Shown here in pieces: positions 53,951 to 60,721 of a stretch of 64,000 nucleotides of DNA. Both the position numbers and the translations under genes were made by a program. Positions within the stretch are counted from its first letter, which is position 1. Each line of letters begins with the position of its first letter. The stretch is from Labrys okinawensis (GTDB taxonomy: Bacteria > Pseudomonadota > Alphaproteobacteria > Rhizobiales > Labraceae): NCBI RefSeq assembly GCF_002982075.1, contig NZ_PUEJ01000013.1, positions 124,001 through 188,000 of the forward strand, in the 5' to 3' direction. The notes beneath the pieces are model-generated. The model saw nothing but the letters and a program-made list of their open reading frames with translations, was not told the DNA's origin and searched no databases.

Positions 53951-55255
53951 ATGGCAGGAAACGCTGAAGCCAACTCTGCTGCGGGCTCCGGTGGAGCCCA
54001 GGCAGTGCCGGGCGGAATCGGCCGCATCGTGCTGGCGAGCCTGGTGGGCACCACGATCGAGTTCTACGATTTCTACATCTACGGGACGGCCGCGGCCCTG
54101 GTGATCGGGCAGACCTTCTTCCCGTCGACGGCGCCCGGATCGCAGGCCCTCAACGCCTTCCTCACTTTCGGCATCGCCTTTCTTGCCCGCCCGATCGGCT
54201 CCATCCTGTTCGGCCATTTCGGCGATCGCATCGGCCGCAAATCCACCCTGGTCGCCTCCATGCTGGTCATGGGCCTGTCGACCACACTGATCGGCGCGTT
54301 GCCGACCTACGAGCAGGCCGGCTTCCTGGCCCCCCTGCTGTTGTGCATCCTGCGCTTCGGCCAGGGCATCGGCCTTGGCGGTGAATGGGGCGGCGCGGCC
54401 CTGCTCGCCACCGAGAACGCCCCGCAGGGACGGCGCTCCTGGTTCGGCATGTTCCCCCAGCTCGGGCCGCCGATCGGCTTCTTCATGGCCAACGGCCTGT
54501 TCCTCGTCCTCCTGATGTTCCTCAGCGAGGCGAGCTTCCTCTCCTGGGGCTGGCGTATCCCCTTCCTGATCAGCGCCGCACTGGTGGCCATCGGCCTCTA
54601 TCTGCGCGTCTCCATCAGCGAAACGCCGGAGTTCCGCGCGGCCATGGCCCGTAACGAGCGCGTCGAGGTGCCCTTGCTCGAGGTGCTCAGGGACCATTGG
54701 GTGCCACTGATCCAGGGCTCCCTCGCCATCGTGGTGTGCTACGCCCTGTTCTACATCTCCACCGTCTTCGCCCTGGGCTATGGCGTCAACACGCTGCATA
54801 TTTCACGCAGCGACTTCCTCGGCCTGCTCTGCATTGCCGTCATCTTCATGGCGATCGCCACGCCGATCTCGGCCGCCCTGTCCGACCGCTTCGGCGCCCG
54901 CCCAGTCCTGCTGATCTCCAGCGCGCTGGCGGCGGCCTCGGGTTTCTGTCTGCCCGTCCTGCTCGGCAGCGGCAACAGCTTCGAGGTCCTTGCCTATTTG
55001 TCGCTGTCGCTGGCGCTGATGGGGCTGACCTTCGCGCCGCTCGGAGCCCTCCTTCCCGACCTGTTCCCCACCAAGGTGCGCTACACCGGCGCCTCCAGCG
55101 CCTATAATCTCGGCGGCATTCTGGGCGCCTCGCTCGCGCCCTATCTGGCACAGATTCTGCTGCAGAAGGGCGGCCTGCCCTGGGTAGGTTATTATGTCAG
55201 CGCGGCCGCGATCATCAGCTTCCTCGCCGTCCTCAGCATGAAACGCACCAGCTGA
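53951..55255 (+). CDS. MHS-family (MFS) metabolite:H+ symporter
   Basis: 434 aa, 12 helices. ASLVGTTIEFYDFYIYGTAAALV, the loop-2 motif GHFGDRIGRKSTLVAS (G-x-x-x-D-R-x-G-R) and RFGQGIGLGGEWGGAALLATEN are hallmarks of the metabolite:H+ symporter family (ShiA/ProP/KgtP relatives). RPVLLISSALAAASG marks the second half. Cargo is likely a carboxylate or betaine; not specified by the sequence. Opposite direction to a methyltransferase gene with about 110 bp between. Confidence 0.9.
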   Translation: MAGNAEANSAAGSGGAQAVPGGIGRIVLASLVGTTIEFYDFYIYGTAAALVIGQTFFPSTAPGSQALNAFLTFGIAFLARPIGSILFGHFGDRIGRKSTLVASMLVMGLSTTLIGALPTYEQAGFLAPLLLCILRFGQGIGLGGEWGGAALLATENAPQGRRSWFGMFPQLGPPIGFFMANGLFLVLLMFLSEASFLSWGWRIPFLISAALVAIGLYLRVSISETPEFRAAMARNERVEVPLLEVLRDHWVPLIQGSLAIVVCYALFYISTVFALGYGVNTLHISRSDFLGLLCIAVIFMAIATPISAALSDRFGARPVLLISSALAAASGFCLPVLLGSGNSFEVLAYLSLSLALMGLTFAPLGALLPDLFPTKVRYTGASSAYNLGGILGASLAPYLAQILLQKGGLPWVGYYVSAAAIISFLAVLSMKRTS

Positions 55256-55270
55256 GAAATCGCAAGTCAA

Positions 55271-55286
55271 GCAACCAAATGGTTGC
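55271..55286. promoter_or_regulatory. ArsR operator 1 of the SRPBCC-ArsR operon
   Basis: GCAACC-AAAT-GGTTGC, perfect 6-bp half-sites (seven counting the inner A/T), in the promoter region 50 bp before the first gene. Confidence 0.82.
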
Positions 55287-55314
55287 GCAATGCGCTGCGA
55301 TCTGACATACATAG

Positions 55315-55330
55315 GCAACCAGGAGGTTGC
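55315..55330. promoter_or_regulatory. ArsR operator 2, overlapping the ribosome binding site
   Basis: GCAACC-AGGA-GGTTGC, same half-sites and spacing as operator 1, 44 bp on (about four helical turns). Its centre contains the AGGAGG Shine-Dalgarno (55321-55326) of the SRPBCC gene. Confidence 0.82.
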
Positions 55331-55334
55331 AATT

Positions 55335-55781
55335 ATGTCAGATCGTATCGAAAAGACCATCGAGCTGAACGCGCCCGTCGAGCGTGTGTGGCGTGCCCTG
55401 ACCGATCACGAGGAATTCGGCACGTGGTTCCGAGTCAAGCTGGACGGGCCTTTCGTGCCCGGCCAGATCTCGCGCGGTCACATCACCTATCCCGGTTATG
55501 AGCATGTCGCCTGGGAAGCCAAGATCGTCAGCATGGACAAGCCCCGCCTGTTCTCCTTCACCTGGCATCCCTATGCCGTCGATCCGGATGTCGACTATTC
55601 GAAGGAAAAGCCGACTCTGGTCGAATTTCATCTGCGGCCGGAAGGGACAGGGACGCATCTCAGCGTAATCGAGTCGGGTTTCGATGCCATTCCTGCCCAC
55701 CGCCGGGCCGAAGCCTTCCGCATGAACGACGGCGGCTGGGCGGAACAGGTGAAAAACATCAAAGCCCATGTCGAGAATTGA
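55335..55781 (+). CDS. SRPBCC/AHSA1-domain protein
   Basis: 148 aa, a single START-like hydrophobic-cavity fold: EKTIELNAPVERVWRALTDHEEFGTWFRV, then VEFHLRPEGTGTHLSVIESGFDAIPAHRRAEAFRMNDGGWAEQVKNIKAHVE, the AHSA1 pattern. The start is the ATG at 55335, eight bases after AGGAGG. It overlaps the ArsR gene by 14 bp, and two ArsR-type operators precede it. Such pairs are commonly detoxification or ligand-binding modules; the ligand is unknown. Confidence 0.9.
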   Translation: MSDRIEKTIELNAPVERVWRALTDHEEFGTWFRVKLDGPFVPGQISRGHITYPGYEHVAWEAKIVSMDKPRLFSFTWHPYAVDPDVDYSKEKPTLVEFHLRPEGTGTHLSVIESGFDAIPAHRRAEAFRMNDGGWAEQVKNIKAHVEN

Positions 55782-56106
55782 TATCGCACCGCCGGCCCAG
55801 GATCACGCGGCCACCTTCGCCGCGCTGGGAGATCCGACCCGGCTCTCCCTGCTTGGCCGGCTCAGCGGCGGACAGGCGCAATCGATCGCCAAGCTGTCGA
55901 CCGACACGCGCCTGACGCGCCAGGCCATCACCAAGCATCTCCACGTCCTGGAAGGAGCGGGACTGGTCTCCAGCCTTCGTGTCGGCCGCGAGACCCAGTT
56001 TGCCTATCGCCCGGAACCGATCGAGGCCGCCCGCTCCTATCTCGACGAAGTCTCCGCGCAGTGGGATGCCGCCTTCGCCCGCCTCAAGGCTTTCGTGGAG
56101 AAGTGA
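55768..56106 (+). CDS. ArsR-family repressor of the SRPBCC operon
   Basis: 112 aa, a bare winged helix: FAALGDPTRLSLLGRLSGGQAQSIAKLSTDTRLTRQAITKHLHVLEGAGLVSSLRVGRETQFAYRPEPIEAARSYL. The RLTRQAITKHLHVLE recognition helix and FAYRPEPI wing are those of SRPBCC-associated ArsR proteins, which lack the metal-binding CxC of classical ArsR. Second in a two-gene operon and probably autoregulatory through the two GCAACC-N4-GGTTGC sites. Confidence 0.9.
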   Translation: MSRIDIAPPAQDHAATFAALGDPTRLSLLGRLSGGQAQSIAKLSTDTRLTRQAITKHLHVLEGAGLVSSLRVGRETQFAYRPEPIEAARSYLDEVSAQWDAAFARLKAFVEK

Positions 56107-56139
56107 ACGGAGGGTGTGTACCCTGCTGGGAAGACACTT

Positions 56140-56224
56140 CCTGGGACCGCCAGCATCCTGCTAGCTCTTGGAAACGCAGCGCTTGTTGGAGGGGAAGAGC
56201 CAGCAGGATGCTGGCGATCCCAGG
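56140..56224. repeat. 85-bp inverted-repeat element between ArsR and hisI
   Basis: 30-bp arms (56140-56169 and 56195-56224) with two mismatches; arm core CGCCAGCATCCTGCT. The spacer holds CTTGGAAACGC, the tag also seen in the variable-stem hairpins at 42.8 and 59.7 kb. It lies between convergent genes and can act as a transcription end. Confidence 0.8.
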
Positions 56225-56265
56225 GCCGCCCATCTTCGATTGGTCAGTCTTTTTGCAGGCTGGCA

Positions 56266-56676
56266 CTATTCCGCCATCACCAGCCGTGCCGGCCCGCCAT
56301 CCTCGCTCTGCACCACGCGGTAGAAGCAGGAATGGCGGCCGGTGTGGCAACAGCCGCCATCGCCACCGACTTCGACGCGCATGACCAGGGCGTCCTGGTC
56401 GCAATCGGTGCGCAATTCCACCACACGCTGCAATTGCCCCGACGTTTCGCCCTTGCGCCAGAGCGCCTGGCGCGAGCGCGACCAGTACCAGGCCTCGCCG
56501 GTCTCCAGCGTGCGGGCCAGGGATTGCGCGTTCATATGCGCGACCATCAGCACCTCGCCATGCTCGGCACCGAGCGTCACCACGGTGATCAGGCCGTCAC
56601 GGTCGAATTTCGGCGTGAAGACAAGGCCTTCCTCAAGGGAGGTCTTGTCGCCGGGCGCGGGGAACGAGGTCGTCAT
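56266..56676 (-). CDS. hisI: phosphoribosyl-AMP cyclohydrolase
   Basis: 136 aa, third step of histidine synthesis. Zinc and Mg sites are in LRTDCDQDALVMRVE and the cysteines of GGCCHTGRHSCFYR, the family signature; MVAHMNAQSLARTLETGEAWYWSRSRQALWRKGETSG is the substrate region. The hisE function is not fused, as usual in alphaproteobacteria. Unlinked to other his genes here. Confidence 0.95.
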   Translation of the reverse strand: MTTSFPAPGDKTSLEEGLVFTPKFDRDGLITVVTLGAEHGEVLMVAHMNAQSLARTLETGEAWYWSRSRQALWRKGETSGQLQRVVELRTDCDQDALVMRVEVGGDGGCCHTGRHSCFYRVVQSEDGGPARLVMAE

Positions 56677-56715
56677 GCGGATACTCGCGGAACGGGTGGC
56701 AAGATTTGCACGGGC

Positions 56716-58347
56716 TCAGAAGATGAAATCCGTATGGATGAACTTCGACTTGTGGCTGCGCGTGATCTCGTCGAGCAGTTTCTTGCTGGGCTCGGTCTGC
56801 TTGGCCGCGATCATCGACCGGATCGAGAAGGAGCGCAGCGCATCGGTGACCGAGAGCGTACCCTCGGCCGAATCCTTGCGGCCGGTGAAGGGGAAGACGT
56901 CCGGCCCGCGCTGGCACTGGCAGTTGATGTTGACCCGGCAGACCTGGTTCACCAGCGGATCCACTAGGGTGCCGATATCGTCGGCGCTGGAGGAGAAGAT
57001 ACTGACCTGCTGGCCATGCTCGGAGGTGATGACATAGTCGAGCGCCGTCTCGATGTCGTCGAACGGCATCACCGGTACGATCGGCCCGAACTGCTCCTCG
57101 CGATAGAGCTTCATGCCTTCGGCGACTGGATAGACCACCGCCGGCCGGAACAGCGTCTCGACCTCGTCCCCGCCGCCCGCATTGATCACTTTGGCACCCT
57201 TGGCCACGGCATCCTCGACACAGGCCTTCATATAGTCCGTCTTGGCCCTGTCGGGCAGCGGCGTGATGCTGACACCCTTGTCCCAGGGCATGCCGATCTT
57301 GAGCTTGGCGAGTTCCTCGGTGAAGCGCTCCAGGAAGCGGTCGACGATGGAGCGGTGCACGATCAGCATCTTCAGCGCCGTGCAGCGCTGGCCATTGAAG
57401 GACAATGCGCCTGCCAGGCATTCCTTCACCGCCAGTTCCAGATCGGCATCGGCCAGCACGATGGCGGCATTCTTGGCGTCGAGGCCGAGAATGGCACGCA
57501 GCCGGTTGGTCTTGGGGTGCAGCTTCTTGAGATGGTCGGCGACCTTGCTGGAACCGATCAGGGTGAGCGCGTTCACCTTCCCCGACTCCAGCAGATGCGG
57601 CACGATTTCTGCGCCCTTGCCGTAAACGAAATTGACCACGCCCGGCGGGAAAGCGCTGCGGAACGCCTCCATCAGCGGCTCGAACAGCAGGACACCGAAA
57701 CGCGGCGGCTTGAACACCAGAGTGTTGCCCATGATCAGGGCCGGGATCAGCGTGGCGAAGGTCTCGTTCAGCGGATAATTGTAGGGACCCATGCACAGCA
57801 CGACACCCAGAGGCGTGCGGCGGATCTGGCCGATCGTGCCCTCGACGATCTGGAAGCGTGAATTCTCATTGTCGAGATTGCGCACGGCATCGACGGTGGC
57901 GCGCATATAGTCGACGGTGCGATCGAACTCCTTCTCCGCATCCGGCAGCGACTTGGCGATCTCCCACATGATCAGCCGCACGATCTCGCCGCGGCGCGCC
58001 ACCATCTGGCGGATGAAATCCAGCATGCAGGCGATCCGGTCGGCGACCCGCATCGTCGGCCAGGCGCCACGGCCATTATCGTAGGCGCCGACGGCGGCCG
58101 CCAATGCAGCGTCGGCCTCGGCGATGCCGCCGACGGGAATCGAGCCGAGCTTGACGGGCTGCAATCGCCCCTCCCCGTCGCGCAGATGAATGGGCGAGAT
58201 CACGCTCTGCCTCTCGCCGGTCCAAGCCAGCAACTGCCCATTCACCAGCACGCTGTCCTGGTGGATCTCGCCCGGAAGGCGGAATTCGGCAGGGATATCC
58301 CCGGCTTGCGGGAAAAGCGCCTTGAGCTCGGTCGATTGCAGCATCAT
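56716..58347 (-). CDS. gapN: NADP-dependent non-phosphorylating glyceraldehyde-3-phosphate dehydrogenase-like aldehyde dehydrogenase
   Basis: 543-aa ALDH-superfamily enzyme. Catalytic Cys in SFNGQRCTALKML, Glu region in AILGLDAKNAAIVLAD, coenzyme loop LTLIGSSKVADHL and KPPRFGVLLFEPL. The overall pattern and the C-terminal INCQCQRGPDVFPFTGRKDSAEGTLSVTDALRSFSIRS match GapN-like enzymes, which oxidise glyceraldehyde 3-phosphate directly to 3-phosphoglycerate with NADPH gain. Length is above the usual ~480 for ALDH owing to an N-terminal ~60-residue extension. AAGGAGTAGCG supports the ATG-ATG start. Substrate not proven. Confidence 0.78.
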   Translation of the reverse strand: MMLQSTELKALFPQAGDIPAEFRLPGEIHQDSVLVNGQLLAWTGERQSVISPIHLRDGEGRLQPVKLGSIPVGGIAEADAALAAAVGAYDNGRGAWPTMRVADRIACMLDFIRQMVARRGEIVRLIMWEIAKSLPDAEKEFDRTVDYMRATVDAVRNLDNENSRFQIVEGTIGQIRRTPLGVVLCMGPYNYPLNETFATLIPALIMGNTLVFKPPRFGVLLFEPLMEAFRSAFPPGVVNFVYGKGAEIVPHLLESGKVNALTLIGSSKVADHLKKLHPKTNRLRAILGLDAKNAAIVLADADLELAVKECLAGALSFNGQRCTALKMLIVHRSIVDRFLERFTEELAKLKIGMPWDKGVSITPLPDRAKTDYMKACVEDAVAKGAKVINAGGGDEVETLFRPAVVYPVAEGMKLYREEQFGPIVPVMPFDDIETALDYVITSEHGQQVSIFSSSADDIGTLVDPLVNQVCRVNINCQCQRGPDVFPFTGRKDSAEGTLSVTDALRSFSIRSMIAAKQTEPSKKLLDEITRSHKSKFIHTDFIF

Positions 58348-58494
58348 CGCTACTCCTTCGAGATGTGGCTGCCCCAGCCCGTGCACGATCCATGCCACAT
58401 GCTGTCCAGCGTGCGGCACACCCATGAAGGGAATAAGACGTCCGGACGCCGAACGGCACCGTTCGTGAGAAGCAGCCCTGCCGCCGGGTATCGC

Positions 58495-59142
58495 TCAGCG
58501 CGCCTTATAGGCGCGCTGTACCAAGCTCAGGAAGTGCATCTGCTGTTGCGGATCCGACTTGAAGATACCGGTGAATCCGGTCGTCACCGTGGAGATCCCC
58601 TGTTTCTGGATGCCGCGCATGGCCATGCACATATGCTCGGCTTCCAGCATCACGGCCAAGCCGCGCGGTTTGAGGCGCTCCTCGATGGCCTGGGTGACGT
58701 TGGCGGTGAGATGTTCCTGCGTCTGCAGGCGGCGTGCATAGATTTCCACCACCCGCGCCAGCTTGGACAGACCGACGACGCCGCCGCTCGGATAATAGGC
58801 AATATGGGCATGGCCCAGGATCGGCACGATGTGGTGTTCGCAATGCGAATAAAACGGAATGTCGCGCACCAGCACCATATCGTCATAGCCGCCGACTTCC
58901 TCGAAGACCGTGTCGAGTTCTTCGCCGGCATCGTGCTCGTAGCCCTTGAACATCTCCCGCCAGGCCTTGACCACCCGCTTGGGCGTGTCGACCAGCCCTT
59001 CGCGATCCGGATCGTCGCCGGCCCACTGGATCAGCGTCCGCACGGCGGCTTCGGCCTCCTTGCGCGTCGGGCGAGGCAGCGGGGCGCGGATCGCGTCATC
59101 ACGTTCCAACTTGGCCGCAGGCTTGTCCACCAATGCATCCAT
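58495..59142 (-). CDS. folE: GTP cyclohydrolase I
   Basis: 215 aa, first step of folate synthesis. Zinc-site residues are in FYSHCEHHIVPILGHAHIAYYPSG (Cys, His, His) and EHMCMAMRGIQKQGISTVTTGFTGIF; GLSKLARVVEIYARRLQTQEHLTANV carries the catalytic-pocket residues. Start at the ATG 59142 behind GGGAG. The N-terminal 30 residues are a variable extension. Confidence 0.96.
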   Translation of the reverse strand: MDALVDKPAAKLERDDAIRAPLPRPTRKEAEAAVRTLIQWAGDDPDREGLVDTPKRVVKAWREMFKGYEHDAGEELDTVFEEVGGYDDMVLVRDIPFYSHCEHHIVPILGHAHIAYYPSGGVVGLSKLARVVEIYARRLQTQEHLTANVTQAIEERLKPRGLAVMLEAEHMCMAMRGIQKQGISTVTTGFTGIFKSDPQQQMHFLSLVQRAYKAR

Positions 59143-59287
59143 CAAAAACTACTCCCACCGCCAAGACAGATCGTCAAAATCCACCCTGCGGGTTTAGATC
59201 ATACCGGCCTGGAGAACACCCCTCCCCAACCGACCCATTCATGCCTATATAGTTGAGAACGAAGCGCATACAATCAAGCGTCCACCC

Positions 59288-59731
59288 ATGCTCGACGACG
59301 TCTATAATAAACGTATCCTCGAATTGGCAGCCAATATTCCGCGCATCGGCCATCTGCCGCGCGCAGATGCCGCAGCCACGGCCCATTCCAAACTGTGCGG
59401 TTCCACCGTCTCGGTGGAGCTGGCGGTCGAAGACGGCAAGGTCTCCGATTTCGCCCATATCGTGAAGGCCTGCGCCCTCGGGCAGGCCTCCTCCTCCATC
59501 ATGGCCCGCAACATCATCGGCGCGAGCGCAGACGAATTGCGCGCGGCGCGCGATACCATGCGCCGCATGCTCAAGGAGAACGGCCCGCCCCCCGAGGGGC
59601 GTTTCGCCGAAGCCGCGGTGCTGGAACCGGTGCGCGACTTCAAGGCGCGGCACGCCTCCACCCTGCTCACTTTCGACGCTGTCGTCTCGGCCTTCGACAG
59701 TATCGAAGCCAAGGGCAAGGCGGCGGAGTGA
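59288..59731 (+). CDS. NifU/IscU-like iron-sulfur scaffold-family protein
   Basis: 147 aa resembling the IscU/NifU N-terminal fold: YNKRILELAANIPRIG, then HSKLCGSTVSVELAVEDGKVSDFAHIVKACALGQASSSIMARNIIG, where the second Cys and QASSS match IscU's GCGSAIASSS. Only two cysteines (Cys37 and Cys62) occur; the third IscU ligand is missing, as in the short alphaproteobacterial form. Divergent from folE. It may deliver or store clusters, or be a degenerate paralogue of SufU/IscU. Confidence 0.82.
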   Translation: MLDDVYNKRILELAANIPRIGHLPRADAAATAHSKLCGSTVSVELAVEDGKVSDFAHIVKACALGQASSSIMARNIIGASADELRAARDTMRRMLKENGPPPEGRFAEAAVLEPVRDFKARHASTLLTFDAVVSAFDSIEAKGKAAE

Positions 59732-59740
59732 GCCTTGCAA

Positions 59741-59851
59741 AAGAGTGTCGATCTCCAGATCGACACTCTTGGAAACGGCGACTTTGAATGATTTCGACCT
59801 GGAGGTCGACACTCCGATTTCGGCGTTTCCTAGAGCAGGCTGGAAGCCTGC
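59741..59851. repeat. triple variable-stem hairpin array
   Basis: Three hairpins in 111 bp: a 14-bp perfect stem (59741-59770, AAGAGTGTCGATCT-CC-partner), then TCGACCT-GG-AGGTCGA (59794-59809), then GCAGGCT-GGA-AGCCTGC (59835-59851). TTGGAAACG (59770-59778) and its reverse GTTTCC (59825-59830) bracket the middle unit. Stems differ; loops are 2-3 bases. The first one, ten bases after the NifU-like stop, can also end transcription. Confidence 0.85.
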
Positions 59852-59968
59852 GATTTCATGATTTACCCCCTGCCCCTTGCGAATTGTGACGGAAAAGCCC
59901 CATTCTGCTCTTGAACTTGCCGGTTTTTCCGGAAATGAGCAGCGCGTTTAGGTAAGGACGGGGGCACC

Positions 59969-60298
59969 ATGTTGAAACTGATCCTGCGGCGAAACGTCAA
60001 GTCGGGGCTGATCGGCGGCAAGAAATTCGAAGTTCATAGTCGTATCGAAACGGACAAGGATCTCGCCGCCCTGTTCAAGGGTTATCCCGATGAACTGGTG
60101 CTCGCCTATAAATCCATCTGGGCGGACCGCAGCCTGTCCCTCAAGCGCAGCGAATTCCTGCGGGGAGCCAAGTTCACCGTCACCTCTCTCAACGAACTCA
60201 TCGAGTTGGAGGAAAGGCTGCAATCGGCCTTCGACCAGGTTCGGCGTATGATCGAGATCGTCGAGACATTCCAGACCGATATCGCCCTCGAACTCTGA
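59969..60298 (+). CDS. hypothetical protein upstream of yidD
   Basis: 109 aa, no signal peptide, no membrane helix. N-terminal half basic (LKLILRRNVKSGLIGGKKFEVHSRIE), C-terminal half a likely amphipathic helix pair (TSLNELIELEERLQSAFDQVRRMIEIVETFQ). No family recognised. It is 61 bp ahead of yidD on the same strand. Confidence 0.6.
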   Translation: MLKLILRRNVKSGLIGGKKFEVHSRIETDKDLAALFKGYPDELVLAYKSIWADRSLSLKRSEFLRGAKFTVTSLNELIELEERLQSAFDQVRRMIEIVETFQTDIALEL

Positions 60299-60359
60299 TC
60301 CAGACCGAGCCCGGAAGGGCTTCGACCCTGTCACCTCTCGTCATGGGCCGTCCCTTGTC

Positions 60360-60659
60360 ATGACTTGGCCTCGCACCGCGGCACATCTTGTCATCCGGAC
60401 CTATCAGGTCACGCTGTCGGCTCTGATCGGGCGGCAATGCCGTTATTTTCCGAGCTGCTCGGAATATGCGGACGAGGCGATCGAGCGCCACGGCCTATGG
60501 GCCGGCGGCTGGATGGGCCTCGCCCGGATCTGCCGCTGCCATCCCTGGGGCGGATCAGGCCTCGATCCCGTGCCGGAACGATTGCCCGCCGACACGAGCT
60601 GGTATAGACCGTGGCGCTATCGCCGCCGGCGGCCCTTTACCTGCGATGAGGGCCAGTAA
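60360..60659 (+). CDS. yidD: membrane protein insertion efficiency factor YidD
   Basis: 99 aa. The conserved cysteine-rich amphipathic core YQVTLSALIGRQCRYFPSCSEYADEAIERHG and CRCHPWGGSGLDPVP is diagnostic of YidD, a peripheral inner-membrane factor that assists YidC. The usual rnpA-yidC neighbours are absent; this detached position is common in Rhizobiales. Next gene is thrS, 62 bp on. Confidence 0.94.
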   Translation: MTWPRTAAHLVIRTYQVTLSALIGRQCRYFPSCSEYADEAIERHGLWAGGWMGLARICRCHPWGGSGLDPVPERLPADTSWYRPWRYRRRRPFTCDEGQ

Positions 60660-60721
60660 GCCCTCCAATCACCTGAAATCGCTTACCTGCTTGGTTGGCA
60701 GGAGTGAGCCTGGAGAAACCT

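Noticed and set aside
53840..54799. 320-residue N-terminal extension of the methyltransferase at 53.2 kb
   Set aside because: It runs antisense through the MHS permease gene; the methyltransferase has its own start at 53839 with AGGA upstream.
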